A stretch of 64,000 nucleotides of DNA from Paracidobacterium acidisoli (GCF_003428625.2 NZ_QVQT02000003.1:782091-846090); one strand, 5' to 3'; positions 28,871-38,336 are shown, counted from the first letter of the stretch. The notes: generated by a model from the letters alone, not told the origin. Made by a program: numbers and translations.

Positions 28871-29851
28871 ATGAACGCCAGGAGTGAGGCTGTATTCACG
28901 ATAAGCATTCCGCGCATGTTTCGCCTTGCAGCGCCGGTCCTGGGACTGGCCGCGGCGCTGACACTGACGACGGCGTGCAAAACATCAGAAGATGCCGCGG
29001 CTGCGGCTTCGCAGATGACCACGACGGCCAGGGACCTTGCCGGCTACTACGCGCGGATGGACACCGTAGTGGTGGACACGATCGAGCTGAACCGGCTGCA
29101 GAGCGTGCTGCTGGGAACCACATTCAATGACCAGGATGTGGCGCAGCTGAAGCAGACCGAGCAGGAGATCGGCAAGCGCGAGGACCTGGCGAGAAATCTG
29201 CGGGATCTGTCGGCGAGCTTTACGAAGCTGACGGGCGCGACGAGCGCGAAGGAAGTTGCGACGGCGAGCAACCGGCTGGGCTCGGCGCTGTCGTCGATCA
29301 GCTCGCTGCCGGGCGGCTCGGCCCTGCCTGCCGCGCTCGCGACCGCAGGCAAAGAGGTGGAAGCGCTGGCGCAGGAGCACAGGGAGCGCGAGGCGGGGAA
29401 GGCTCTGGATGCAACGGCGTCGGCGGTCTCGGAGCTCTTTCGGCAGGAGCAGCCGGCGTACGATGCGCTCTTTATGCAGAACCTGGTGCTGGCGCAGAGC
29501 CTGGCGGCCGAGCTGCTGAAGAGGGGCTGGGTCAATGAGGGAGAGCTGCTGAGTCCGATCCTGCAGCCGTTTCATCTGGCTCCGCCGCAGTCTTCGCCGG
29601 AGATTCATCAGAAGCTGATGCCGTATGCGCAGCAGCAGCTGGCGACGCAGATGGCGGCACTGACGGCCGCGGAGAAGAAGGCGACGGACGGCATGACGAA
29701 GGCGCTGGATGAGATGTCGGAGCGGATTCACCAGCTGGCGAGCGACAAGGCGATGGATAAGCGGAGCACGCCGCTGACCCTGGCCGATGTGGAGAAGTGG
29801 ATCGATACGGCGACGTCGGCGGTGGGTTCGAACGCAACGGATCAGAATTAG
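28871..29851 (+). CDS. Helical lipoprotein of unknown function
   Basis: 326 aa from ATG 28871, chosen because AGGAG lies 6 nt upstream; the frame is open 26 codons further. A lipoprotein signal with lipobox LTTAC puts the lipidated Cys at about residue 36. The mature part is nearly all helix, rich in Ala, Leu, Glu and Gln (EQEIGKREDLARNLRDL; EVEALAQEHREREAGKALDA; AEKKATDGMTKALDEMSERI), consistent with coiled coils on a membrane surface. I do not recognise the family. The next gene begins 9 nt later with its Shine-Dalgarno overlapping the stop codon, so the two are translated as a pair. Confidence 0.72.
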   Translation: MNARSEAVFTISIPRMFRLAAPVLGLAAALTLTTACKTSEDAAAAASQMTTTARDLAGYYARMDTVVVDTIELNRLQSVLLGTTFNDQDVAQLKQTEQEIGKREDLARNLRDLSASFTKLTGATSAKEVATASNRLGSALSSISSLPGGSALPAALATAGKEVEALAQEHREREAGKALDATASAVSELFRQEQPAYDALFMQNLVLAQSLAAELLKRGWVNEGELLSPILQPFHLAPPQSSPEIHQKLMPYAQQQLATQMAALTAAEKKATDGMTKALDEMSERIHQLASDKAMDKRSTPLTLADVEKWIDTATSAVGSNATDQN

Positions 29852-29860
29852 GAGAGCATC

Positions 29861-30184
29861 ATGGGAAGCTCGCTGCAGGCACTGCAGGATCAGTACTTTT
29901 TTCTGACGCAGAACCTTTCGGATATGCTGGCGGCCTGCGAGACGCAGGCACAGCGCGATGCGCTGCAGGCGCAGTATGTGACGGCGCGGCGCAATTTCTT
30001 CAACTGCATCAACAAGACGCTGCACGATGACGATCCGGCGGCGGCGGCGCTGGTGCAGCAGATGAAGACGGAGCAGGAAAATCTGAAGAAAGCGGTCACC
30101 GACCTGAGCAAAATTGCCACGGTGATTAGCGTCATCACCGACGCGGTAAAGGTGGGGACGGCTCTGGCCAGCCTGGCCGGATAA
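29861..30184 (+). CDS. Small helical protein paired with the upstream lipoprotein
   Basis: 107 aa; AGGAGAG 4-5 nt before ATG 29861 overlaps the stop of the preceding lipoprotein gene. No signal peptide. Residues 1-85 are amphipathic helix (SLQALQDQYFFLTQNLSDML; TEQENLKKAVTDLSKIA), and the last ~25 are hydrophobic (TVISVITDAVKVGTALASLAG), possibly a C-terminal membrane or packing helix. Family not recognised. Two cysteines (AACETQ, FNCINK) are visible. Close coupling suggests it works with the lipoprotein, but what they do is unknown. Confidence 0.65.
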   Translation: MGSSLQALQDQYFFLTQNLSDMLAACETQAQRDALQAQYVTARRNFFNCINKTLHDDDPAAAALVQQMKTEQENLKKAVTDLSKIATVISVITDAVKVGTALASLAG

Positions 30185-30265
30185 AGCGTCTCAGACAAGC
30201 AGGGCCGGGGACAGAGATGCGTATCTGTCTCCCGGCCTGTATTGTTTGTGATGGCTGCGCGGCGC

Positions 30266-31165
30266 TTATTCTTTCGGCCTGGCGGCGACGGTGGTGCCGG
30301 TGATGTCCTCGAGCACGCGAATGGAGCCGCAGATATCGTCTTCGCCGTAGCCTTTGGCGATGGCGGCCTGCAGAAGCTGCTTCGAGATGGCGGTGAGCGG
30401 TGCGGGCACGTTGAGCTCGGCGGCCGATTCGAGCATCAGCTCCAGATCCTTTTCCAGCCACTTCACGGAGAAGTTGGTGGTGAAGTTGCGCGCGAAGACC
30501 ATGGGCGCCTTGATGGAGATAAAGCCGGAGCGCGCGGCGCTGTTGTTGAGAATGTCGAGCATCAGCTCGGGGTCGACGCCGGCTTTGGTGCTGAGGACGA
30601 GGCTTTCGTTGAAGGCCTGCAGCAGGCTGCCGAGGATCATGTTCTGCGAGAGCTTGGCGTGCAGGCCCATGCCGATGCCGCCGCAGTAGTAGAGCAGTTT
30701 TCCCATGGTCTCAAACCAGGGGCGGACTTTTTCGAAGGTCTCTTTGGGGCCTCCCACCATAAAGGTGAGCGAGGCGCCTTCGGCTCCGGCTTTTGAGCCG
30801 GTGCAGGGCGCGTCGAGGAAGCCGACGCCTTTTTCCGCGAGCTTTGCGGCGATGCGGCGGGCGGCGCTGGGCGAAATGGTGCTGCAGTCGACGACAAGCG
30901 TTCCTTCGGCCGCGCCCTCGATCAGGCCGTCCTGGCCGAGGATGACTTCACGCGACATCTCCGTATTGCCGACGCAGAGGAAGGTACACTCACTGTGCTT
31001 TGCGACCTCGGCGGGCGTGGCGCAGGCGATGCCGCCCTTTTCCGCCAGGGCGGCGACCTTGTTTTTGCTGTGCGACCAGATGGCGACCTCGTGACCGGCC
31101 TTGATCAGATTCAGCCCCATAGGGCCGCCCATGATGCCCAGTCCGATAAATCCCAGTTTCGACAT
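30266..31165 (-). CDS. Beta-hydroxyacid dehydrogenase (3-hydroxyisobutyrate / tartronate-semialdehyde reductase type)
   Basis: 299 aa. The N-terminal Rossmann loop GFIGLGIMGGPMGLNLIKAG is followed by the substrate segment DAPCTGSKAGAEGASLTFMVGG and the catalytic Lys in GMGLHAKLSQNMILGSLLQ (about K171); the C-terminal half is the all-helical domain. Typical length. These enzymes oxidise or reduce beta-hydroxyacids (2-hydroxy-3-oxopropionate, 3-hydroxyisobutyrate, glyoxylate) with NAD(P). Which one is not decidable here. It diverges from the Tat-exported gene at 31368. Confidence 0.92.
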   Translation of the reverse strand: MSKLGFIGLGIMGGPMGLNLIKAGHEVAIWSHSKNKVAALAEKGGIACATPAEVAKHSECTFLCVGNTEMSREVILGQDGLIEGAAEGTLVVDCSTISPSAARRIAAKLAEKGVGFLDAPCTGSKAGAEGASLTFMVGGPKETFEKVRPWFETMGKLLYYCGGIGMGLHAKLSQNMILGSLLQAFNESLVLSTKAGVDPELMLDILNNSAARSGFISIKAPMVFARNFTTNFSVKWLEKDLELMLESAAELNVPAPLTAISKQLLQAAIAKGYGEDDICGSIRVLEDITGTTVAARPKE

Positions 31166-31367
31166 AGGTTTCGATGCTCCTCTCAGATGTGTTGGAAGTG
31201 AAGGATATTTGTTGGGAGCAGAGCGGGAAGGCCCGGGCTGCCGGTTCGCGGTGCGCTATGCTTTTTAAGCGTAAAACGAAAGTGCTGCACATGCTCAGGC
31301 TGCGGAGCCGGAATCCCGCTCGGCGGTATGGCATGAGAGAAGGCAATCGATACAGGAGAGCGAGCCA

Positions 31368-33593
31368 ATGAGCAGTACCAGAAGAGAATTTGTAAAACAG
31401 ACGGCGGCCATTACAGCGGCGAGTTTTCTGCGCTCGGGCGCCGGAAACAGTTTATACGCCGAGAGCAGTGCTGTTGAAGCGAAGCCGGCAGCGAAGGGCG
31501 AGGGCTCCTGGTATGGACGGCCGATGCGCTGGGCGCAGCTGGCCTTTGTGGCCGACGATCCTGGAAATTACGATCAGGCCTTCTGGCTCGATTACTTTCG
31601 CAGAGTGCACGCGGATGCGGCATGTCTGAGCGCGGGCGGAGTGGTGGCGTTTTATCCGACGGAGATTCCGCTGCACTACCGCAGCCCGTGGCTGGGCAAT
31701 CGCGACACCTTCGGCGATCTGATGGCAGGATGCCGCAAAATGCAGATGAATATTGTTGCGAGGACGGACTCGCATGCCTGCCATCAGGATGTATATGATG
31801 CGCATCCGGACTGGATCATGGTGGATGCGAGCGGGAACAGGCGGCGGCATCCGTCAGACCCTTCGCTCTGGCTGACCTGCGCGCTGGGGCCGTACAACTT
31901 CGACTTCATGACCTCGGTTCATGAGGAGATCATGCAGAAGTACCGGCCGGACGGGATCTTCACGAACCGGTGGGCGGGCAGCGGGATGTGTTACTGCGAG
32001 CACTGCGTGAAGAACTTTCACGACTTTTCAGGACTGAGCCTGCCCCGCACCCGCGATCCGCAGGACCCGGCGAGAAAACAGTACATTCAGTGGCGGCAGA
32101 AGCAGCTCTTCGATCTGTGGCGGCTGTGGAACGAGAAGATTCGTGCGATCCACCCGGATGCGAGCTATATTGCCAATGCCGGAGGCGGCGCGCTGAGCGA
32201 TCTGGATATGAAGACGATCGGCGAGCTGGCGCCGACGCTGTTTGCCGACCGGCAGAGCCGGAATGGACTGATGCCGCCGTGGACGAACGGCAAAAACGGC
32301 AAGGAGTATCGCGCGACGCTGGGACAGAAGGCCATTGCCGGCCTCTTCAGCGTGGGCTTCGAGGATTCGCACCGCTGGAAGGATTCGGTGCTGAACGGCG
32401 ATGAGATTCGCATGTGGGTCGCGGACGGGATGGCGCAGGGTCTGCGTCCGTGGTTCACGAAGTTCAATGCGAAGCCGATCGATCGCCGCTGGCTGCCGGT
32501 GGTGGAGGAGATCTATCAGTGGCAGTACGCAAACGAGGCCTATCTGAGAAACATTCGGCCGCTGGCGCGGGTGGGGCTGGTGTATTCGCAGCAGAGCGCG
32601 TGGTACTACGGCGGCGAAGAGGCGCATGAAAAGATCGAAGACCCGGGACTGGGATATTACCAGGCGCTGATCGAGGGACGGGTTCCGTTCGAGATGGTGC
32701 ATGACCGGCTGCTGGACGAGGAGCATCTTGCGCAATACAAGACGCTGATCCTTCCGAATATCGCGGCGCTGTCGGACGAACAGTGCAGGCAGCTGCAGGC
32801 CTTTGTGGAGCGCGGCGGGGGAGTGGTGGCGACGTATGAGACGTCGCTTTACGACGAGTGGGGCGTGCGGCGGAAGGACTTTGGACTGGCGGGGCTGTTC
32901 GGCGCGTCGTGGACTGGGAAGGTGCAGCAGAAGATGCTGAACTCGTACCTGATGCTGGAGAAAGATCCGGCGACGAATGGATATCATCCGCTGCTGCGGG
33001 GGCTGGAAGATGCGACGCGGATCATTAACGCCGTAAACCAGGTGGACGTGACGGCGGCGGGCGAGAGTGTGGCGCCGCCGCTGCGCATTGTGCCGACGTA
33101 TCCTGATCTGCCGATGGAGTATGTCTTTGTGCCGGCGGGCGGAAGCCGCGATCCGGGCGTATTTGTGCGGCAGGCGGGACGCGGGCGCGTGGTCTATTTC
33201 CCGGGCGATATCGACCGCACCTTCTGGGAGGTTCTGGATACGGACCACGGGACGCTGCTGCGGAATGCGGTGGAGTGGGTGACGAACGAGGCGGCTCCGC
33301 TGACGGTGGAGGGCAGAGGCATGCTGGATGTGGCGGTGTGGGAGCAGAAGGATTCGATGACGGTGCACCTGGTGAATCTGACGAATCCCATGATGATGAA
33401 GGGACCGGTGCGGGAGATTCTTCCAATCTCGGGGCAGAAGGTCTCCTTCCGGACGCCGCAGGCACGGCGCGTGAAGCGGGTGCATCTACTGGTGGCAGGG
33501 AAAGAGATTGCGTACCGGCGGGAGAACGACAGGATCTCGCTGGAAGTGCCGTCGATCGATCTGAACGAAGTGATAGCCGTGGATTTTGCCTGA
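31368..33593 (+). CDS. Tat-exported glycoside-hydrolase-like protein with beta-galactosidase trimerisation-type domain
   Basis: 741 aa. N-terminal twin-arginine signal STRREFVKQTAAITAASFL, so it is exported folded. Residues ~50-400 read as a TIM-barrel hydrolase of the 'hypothetical glycosyl hydrolase 6' type (FWLDYFRRVHADAACLSAGG; MNIVARTDSHACHQDVYDAHPDW; YRPDGIFTNRWAG; MCYCEHCVKNFHDFSG). Residues ~410-620 resemble the trimerisation/glutamine-amidotransferase-like domain of GH42 beta-galactosidases (YKTLILPNIAALSDEQ; VERGGGVVATYETSLYDEWG), and the C-terminus is a beta-sandwich. It probably cleaves a plant or microbial glycan outside the cytoplasm; substrate unknown. It begins 202 nt from the divergent dehydrogenase gene. 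Confidence 0.82.
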   Translation: MSSTRREFVKQTAAITAASFLRSGAGNSLYAESSAVEAKPAAKGEGSWYGRPMRWAQLAFVADDPGNYDQAFWLDYFRRVHADAACLSAGGVVAFYPTEIPLHYRSPWLGNRDTFGDLMAGCRKMQMNIVARTDSHACHQDVYDAHPDWIMVDASGNRRRHPSDPSLWLTCALGPYNFDFMTSVHEEIMQKYRPDGIFTNRWAGSGMCYCEHCVKNFHDFSGLSLPRTRDPQDPARKQYIQWRQKQLFDLWRLWNEKIRAIHPDASYIANAGGGALSDLDMKTIGELAPTLFADRQSRNGLMPPWTNGKNGKEYRATLGQKAIAGLFSVGFEDSHRWKDSVLNGDEIRMWVADGMAQGLRPWFTKFNAKPIDRRWLPVVEEIYQWQYANEAYLRNIRPLARVGLVYSQQSAWYYGGEEAHEKIEDPGLGYYQALIEGRVPFEMVHDRLLDEEHLAQYKTLILPNIAALSDEQCRQLQAFVERGGGVVATYETSLYDEWGVRRKDFGLAGLFGASWTGKVQQKMLNSYLMLEKDPATNGYHPLLRGLEDATRIINAVNQVDVTAAGESVAPPLRIVPTYPDLPMEYVFVPAGGSRDPGVFVRQAGRGRVVYFPGDIDRTFWEVLDTDHGTLLRNAVEWVTNEAAPLTVEGRGMLDVAVWEQKDSMTVHLVNLTNPMMMKGPVREILPISGQKVSFRTPQARRVKRVHLLVAGKEIAYRRENDRISLEVPSIDLNEVIAVDFA

Positions 33594-33706
33594 CGGCAGC
33601 ACGGCGCCGGCGGTGCAGCGGAGCGGATTTGTTTTGCAGTGCTGCGGCACCTGCCGGTAAAGGGGCCCGGTCCGGCAGGTATCCGGAGTGAGGAACGTCG
33701 GACGCT

Positions 33707-34027
33707 TTAGTGGACGGAGGAGGCGACGATGGTGGAGGCGATGATGCCTGTGGCAATGGCGGCGAGGACGTAGTTGCCGTCGACTTCACGCCATTCATAG
33801 CCGCGCGGCGGCGCGTTCAGGTGATAGTGGCGGTAGTCGATGCGCTCGCCACGGTTCCAGTCGTCGTGATTGATGCGGGCGCCTTTGTGCCATTCCCGAT
33901 GTTCGACGTAGTGGTGGTTGTCGGCGTGGTGGTCGTCATGATGATCCTGGGCGAAGGCAAGTCCGCCTGAGAGGGAGAGCATGACCGTGAGAGTCGAGAT
34001 TGCAACAGCGGTGCGAATGGGTCTCAT
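33707..34027 (-). CDS. RcnB-like periplasmic protein
   Basis: 106 aa with AGGAGAATTC before ATG 34027. Signal peptide at ~1-26 (VAISTLTVMLSLSGGLAFAQ). A His/Asp-rich stretch follows (DHHDDHHADNHHYVEH), then the RcnB signature WNRGERIDYRHYHLNAPPRGYEWREVDGNYVLAAIATGII. RcnB proteins sit in the periplasm and in E. coli modulate nickel/cobalt efflux; the His-rich segment is consistent with metal binding. No efflux pump gene is nearby. Confidence 0.85.
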   Translation of the reverse strand: MRPIRTAVAISTLTVMLSLSGGLAFAQDHHDDHHADNHHYVEHREWHKGARINHDDWNRGERIDYRHYHLNAPPRGYEWREVDGNYVLAAIATGIIASTIVASSVH

Positions 34028-34440
34028 GAATTCTCCTGCGTGTTCGATTTGGGGAAAGCAGTCCGTTGTCTGCCGAGTCCACTGCGATCGGGCTGCAGTG
34101 AGACCATGACATTGTACGGGCCATTACGATGGCAGAATGTGAGCCGCCAGTTGCACGAGGGCGAAATTATCCGGCGTGAAACAGAGGGTTGCCTGAGCGA
34201 GGAAGAAACGAATCCCCCTGTAAGTTCCTGATTTACAGGACAAAAGCCTGATCGGCCAGACAAAAACGCCGAGATTTACAATCTGTAAAAAATCCTGCCG
34301 GAGCGAATCATTTCCTTTTGCGCCGCAAACTTTGCGGGTGCTAGGATCATGCATCCCCCTCCTGTGAAAAAGGCCGCGTGCTGGTCCTGCGGCCCGAATA
34401 AGACTTCGGCCCCGAATATGACTTATCAAGGAGATGCTCC
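34028..34440. other. Intergenic region with a small hairpin, no gene seen
   Basis: This divergent spacer separates the RcnB-like gene from the secreted protein gene at 34441. It contains a hairpin CCTGTAA (34217-34223) / TTACAGG (34233-34239). Short frames on both strands lack ribosome sites. AAGGAG at its right end serves ATG 34441. Confidence 0.5.
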
Positions 34441-35604
34441 ATGTGCTCTGGCAAGTTCGCGCGTGTGCGAACGGCGCGATATCTGTTGGGACTACTGGTC
34501 AGCCCGCTGATGCTTATCGGCGGTGCCCATGCCCTGTATGGCGGGCCGGCGGCGATGCCGCAACCCGGCGCCGCTGCGTCTGCCCCTCAGGCTCAACCGC
34601 TCAGCATTGCCGAACAGAACAGAGTTGTTTCGCCCAAAGACGCGGTCAATGGCGCGGACTGGCTGAAGGCACAGGGCGTGCAGCAGGGGCTGGATCAACT
34701 GGATCTGGGCGCCGATGCGAAGGGGCATCCCATTAAGTTTGAGATATCGAAAGATGGCGCGGGCGTTCAGCTCAAACTTACAGGATCGGGGCTGGACAAT
34801 TCACTTGCCAGCGATAAGACCGGCGGCGGCATTATGGGAAAGTTCGGCCACAAGAAGAACAATGACGCCAAAGGGGCCAGCGGCTTAACGATCACTGACT
34901 TACTCGGTCCTAAGTTTACGGCGTACGATCCCGAAAACAAGGGCAGCATGGAAGAGAAGAGCATCGGTTTCGGCAAGATTGCCAAACTGAACGAGATGAT
35001 GGGCGGAGGGAAAGACCATTACCTCAAGGGAACAAACCTTTATCCATCCGATCTGAGAACGATCGAGCAGAATGCTCCGGTGATCAAGTTGCTGGCGGAG
35101 GGTAAGTCCGACGACGCCAACAAACTGTACAGCTCTTTGCATACAAGCGCGGCCGATGGAGACCTTGGCACGAGCGACCCGGCGAAGCTCGCGCTGATTC
35201 AGAAAGTCAATGCAACGATGGATAATCTGACGGCGCAGGAGCAGGTAAGCGCCAAAACCCTGCATTTCAAGGCCGAAAACGGGAATGTTGTCGCTCATCT
35301 CGACGATCAGCAGACGGCCAATCTCGATAAGGTTCTGCAGAGCCTGAGCCAGGAGAAGCTCTTTGGAACGGGGAAGGTTACGTATACAAAAGATGCCAGC
35401 GGCAAAGGTGTTGTGGCCATGGACAGCGGTATTTCGGGTGACGATGCCGATCAGGCCGCGGGATCGCTCAAGGCCGCTATCGATACCGGCGATGCCAAAA
35501 AAGTGGAGGCCTATAAGAAGTTCAAGGGCCTCAACGACCTGAATCTTCCGAAACGGTCGAGCAATGGCAATGCGGATTACAGCCTGGGCCTGAAGGTGGC
35601 CTGA
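34441..35604 (+). CDS. Secreted protein of unknown family
   Basis: 387 aa; AAGGAG 8 nt before ATG 34441. An N-terminal signal (ARYLLGLLVSPLMLIGGAHALYGG) is followed by a Pro/Ala/Gln-rich linker, then a hydrophilic Asp/Lys/Gly-rich body with repeated LDQLDLGADAKGHPIKFEIS, KFTAYDPENKG and VTYTKDASGKGVVAMDS-type segments. No cysteine in the mature part and no domain I recognise. Lysine and asparagine content is higher, and GC lower, than in neighbouring genes, which may indicate different ancestry. A clean terminator follows 38 nt after the stop, so it is a single-gene unit. Confidence 0.7.
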   Translation: MCSGKFARVRTARYLLGLLVSPLMLIGGAHALYGGPAAMPQPGAAASAPQAQPLSIAEQNRVVSPKDAVNGADWLKAQGVQQGLDQLDLGADAKGHPIKFEISKDGAGVQLKLTGSGLDNSLASDKTGGGIMGKFGHKKNNDAKGASGLTITDLLGPKFTAYDPENKGSMEEKSIGFGKIAKLNEMMGGGKDHYLKGTNLYPSDLRTIEQNAPVIKLLAEGKSDDANKLYSSLHTSAADGDLGTSDPAKLALIQKVNATMDNLTAQEQVSAKTLHFKAENGNVVAHLDDQQTANLDKVLQSLSQEKLFGTGKVTYTKDASGKGVVAMDSGISGDDADQAAGSLKAAIDTGDAKKVEAYKKFKGLNDLNLPKRSSNGNADYSLGLKVA

Positions 35605-35642
35605 GTCACAAACTGGTCCTGCCAGCTACTCATCATTCGTAG

Positions 35643-35682
35643 AGAAAGCCCTGTCGTTCCCATGGAACAGCGGGGCTTTCTT
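35643..35682. terminator. Bidirectional intrinsic terminator
   Basis: AGAAAGCCC (from 35643) pairs with GGGCTTTCT (to 35681), and inside it GTTCC pairs with GGAAC around CAT, with symmetric 4-nt internal loops. It is A-rich before and T-rich after, so it can serve both the gene ending at 35604 and the tRNA-Arg unit on the other strand. Confidence 0.75.
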
Positions 35683-35790
35683 GTCGGAGGACTGAAAGAC
35701 AGAAAAAAGCTGCGAAATGCTTCGCGAAATTTTCCGGAGGAAGAGTTGTTTCTCCGCGTATCTCGATGGAAGGGACCAGATTTTAAGTGG

Positions 35791-35857
<67 letters not shown>

Positions 35858-35867
<10 letters not shown>

Positions 35868-36478
35868 GAATGGTGGCGCTGCCGCGGAGAGGTGGCGGAA
35901 CCGGGACCGCCGGCGGAGCTGATGCCTGCACTCATTGTAGCCGCAACCGCTGTCTCGAGCACGGACTGCCATGCGTCTGTGGCTGATGCGGCATCGGCTC
36001 CGCAGCCGGCGCAGTAGAGCGTGATGCCGAAGCCTTCGCCATGCAGTGAGCCGATGGCGGCATGAGCTGGCCGGATGACCGCATCGACGAGACCGCACGG
36101 CTGCGGCGCATTGCGCAGGATGTGGGCGAGGGCTGTGGCCCACTCCCTGTGCAGTTCGAAGGAATCAAACAGAGACGGGTCGCAGGCGATCAGGTCGATG
36201 TAGCTGGAGAGGCCCGCCTGCGCATCCTCTGTCGCGGCATCGAACTCCATAGGATCGATCTCGTCCGTCGTCAGCGTCCATACATCGCACTTCGCGGTAA
36301 GGAGTGGAGAGCCGGGCGCGTTGAGCCGCTGCAGGGCGAGGGCCAGAGCAGGATGCTGCGCGATCTCCTGAAGTGTGGCGGCGGCTTCGGGATGAAGGCG
36401 CAGGTCGATGAAGTGCTCCCACGGAACAACGATGACGGGAAGATCGGCGCCGATCTCCGCGCTCCAGTCAGCTTCCAT
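35858..36478 (-). CDS. Conserved-looking protein of unknown function, ending inside tRNA-Arg
   Basis: 206 aa from ATG 36478, which overlaps the last 11 nt of the alpha/beta-hydrolase gene (translational coupling). The open frame extends further up in a wrong-frame segment. Begins MEADWSAEIGADLPVIVVPW; contains HFIDLRLHPEAAATLQEIAQ and a C-terminal half with CAGCGADAASATDAWQSVLE. No signal or membrane segment. Its TAG stop (35860-35858) lies in the 5' strand of the tRNA-Arg acceptor/D region. I do not recognise the family. The tight coupling indicates a real gene, though function is open. Confidence 0.68.
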
Positions 36479-37565
36479 GCGTTTGTCCGGAGAGGGCGGT
36501 TTCCACGGCGGGCGAGGCGAGGCCGAGAAGAAAGCGAAGCAGCGTGTGTTCGGCCCAGTAGCCGTCGTATCCACTGGCGGCGGCGAGAAAGGCGCAGTGG
36601 CCGCCGTGCTGCGTCTCCAGAAAGGTGACGCGCGGATTGGCGAGAAGCGCGTCGCGCGTGGAGGGCAGCATGCGGATGAAAGGGTCGTCGATCGAGTGCA
36701 GGATGAGCGTGGGCACGTGCAGGCTGGCGGCAAACTGCGAGCTGGCGACGGAGTAATAGTAGTCGTCGGCGCCGGCGAAGCCGCCGTAGGGCGCCACGAT
36801 GTACTCGTCGAAGTCGCGCAGGCTGTGGATCTTTTCGACCTCTGCTGCGCCGTAGATGCGCGGATACATCTGCATGCGGCGGCGGACGCGCGCCACCATG
36901 GAGCGCAGGAAGTGCCATTCGTAGACGCGGTTTCGCGGCTCGTGCAGGGCGGCGGAGGAGAGCGCGAGATCCATGAGCGGCGAGACGCCGATGACTGCTC
37001 TGAGCTGCGGCGGCGCCGAGGAGCCGAGCTGCCCGGCGAGCCGGAGCACCAGATTGCCGCCCATGGAGTAGCCGATGAGCGCGATGCGCTGCAGCTGGTG
37101 CTCGCGGATGATGGTCTCGAGGATGCGCTGCACGTCGCCGGAGCGGCCGGAGTGATAGATAGTCGGCGAGAGATGGTCGGTGCCTCCGCAGCTGCGCATG
37201 TTCATGCGGACGACATTGAGCCCGGCGGCGAGCGCGCGTGCGGTGTTGCCGACGACATACTGCGAGTTCGAAGAGCCTTCAAGCCCGTGCACGAGGATGA
37301 GCGTGAGCCGCTCGCGGCGCACCTCTTCCGGCTGCCAGTGGCAGTGGCAGAGAACCTGGGTGGGGCCGTATCCGGCAACGGGGCCTTCGACTTCGACGAG
37401 CAGCGGCGAGGGCTCCGGCAGAGTGAGGCGGCGGGGAAGAAAGTTGCCGGCGAGGGTCTGCAGGTGGGCATTGCTCAGCCAGCGGCGCGGGATGAAATCC
37501 GCGAGCGGGGCAGCGGATGGCTGCGCGGGAAGGGAAGAGTCGTCAGGATTACGAGAGGCCGTCAC
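36468..37565 (-). CDS. YheT-family alpha/beta hydrolase
   Basis: 365 aa from GTG 37565, whose GTGA overlaps the TGA of the DUF72 gene. Family features: PRRWLSNAHLQTLAGNFLPRR near the N-terminus, LTLILVHGLEGSSNSQY, VVRMNMRSCGGTDHLSPTIYHSG, nucleophile elbow GYSMGGN, SIDDPFIR (acid) and HGGHCAF (His). The set matches the YheT/EMB8-type hydrolases, probable lipid or ester hydrolases of uncertain substrate. Cytoplasmic. Part of an overlapping three-gene run between tRNA-His and tRNA-Arg. Confidence 0.92.
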   Translation of the reverse strand: MTASRNPDDSSLPAQPSAAPLADFIPRRWLSNAHLQTLAGNFLPRRLTLPEPSPLLVEVEGPVAGYGPTQVLCHCHWQPEEVRRERLTLILVHGLEGSSNSQYVVGNTARALAAGLNVVRMNMRSCGGTDHLSPTIYHSGRSGDVQRILETIIREHQLQRIALIGYSMGGNLVLRLAGQLGSSAPPQLRAVIGVSPLMDLALSSAALHEPRNRVYEWHFLRSMVARVRRRMQMYPRIYGAAEVEKIHSLRDFDEYIVAPYGGFAGADDYYYSVASSQFAASLHVPTLILHSIDDPFIRMLPSTRDALLANPRVTFLETQHGGHCAFLAAASGYDGYWAEHTLLRFLLGLASPAVETALSGQTHGS

Positions 37566-38302
37566 CGGCTGAGACCCTCGAGGACAGCGGCGGCGTGCAG
37601 GGCTCCGGTGGGAGCATCTTCATGTTTGAAGTAAGCGAAGACATCGCCGCTGCCGGCGCGTTTGACGAGCAGCTTCCGCACCGCGGTGAGATCGCTTTCC
37701 GAGTAGTCGCTTTTGCGCAGGCGGTAACAGGCGAAGGGCGCGGTGACGATGTCCGGCGTCTGCAGCTCATCGCTTTCGGCGACGCAGAGCGCGGTGTGAT
37801 GCTTTTCGAGCAGATGATAGACGGCGTCGTCGAACCAGGACTCGTGGCGAAACTCAAAGGCCATGCGAAGGCCGAGCGATGCGGCGTCGTCGAGAAAGGC
37901 TTCGAGGCGCGCGGTGTCGGCCTTCATGTTCGGCGGAAGCTGAAAGAGCACCAGCCCCATGCGTCCGGCCGCGGCGACGGGCTGGATGGAGCGGGCGAAA
38001 TCATCAAGCGCGGCGGCGCAGTTTTTAAGCCGCAGAATGTGAGTGACGCGCTGCGGCGCCTTAAACGAGAAGCGGAAGGCTTCGCCGGTCTGCGCGAGCC
38101 ACGACTGTATGGTGGTTTCGGTCGGGAGCGAGCGAAAGGTGTAGTTGACCTCGACGGAGTTGAGACGGGTGGCGTAGTACTCGAGGAGTTTTTTGGCGGA
38201 GACTTTTTCGGGGTAGAAATCAGGCTTCCAGCTGGTGTACGCCCATCCCGAGCAGCCGACGCAGATGAGGCCGTTTTGCTGGTGTTGCGCTGTCTGCTTC
38301 AC
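37562..38302 (-). CDS. DUF72 (YecE-like) protein
   Basis: 246 aa from GTG 38302. DUF72 features: VGCSGWAYTSWKPDFYPEKV, YATRLNSVEVNYTFRSLPT, WLAQTGEAFRFSFKAPQRVTH, GLVLFQLPPNMKAD, FEFRHESWF and the final DVFAYFKHEDAPTGALHAA. A TIM-barrel-like family of unknown activity. It begins 34 nt after the 3' end of tRNA-His on the same strand with no clear Shine-Dalgarno, and its stop overlaps the next start. Confidence 0.92.
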   Translation of the reverse strand: MKQTAQHQQNGLICVGCSGWAYTSWKPDFYPEKVSAKKLLEYYATRLNSVEVNYTFRSLPTETTIQSWLAQTGEAFRFSFKAPQRVTHILRLKNCAAALDDFARSIQPVAAAGRMGLVLFQLPPNMKADTARLEAFLDDAASLGLRMAFEFRHESWFDDAVYHLLEKHHTALCVAESDELQTPDIVTAPFACYRLRKSDYSESDLTAVRKLLVKRAGSGDVFAYFKHEDAPTGALHAAAVLEGLSR

Positions 38303-38336
38303 GGTCTTTATAAGGAAGGTGGGTCCGGTGCCCGAT

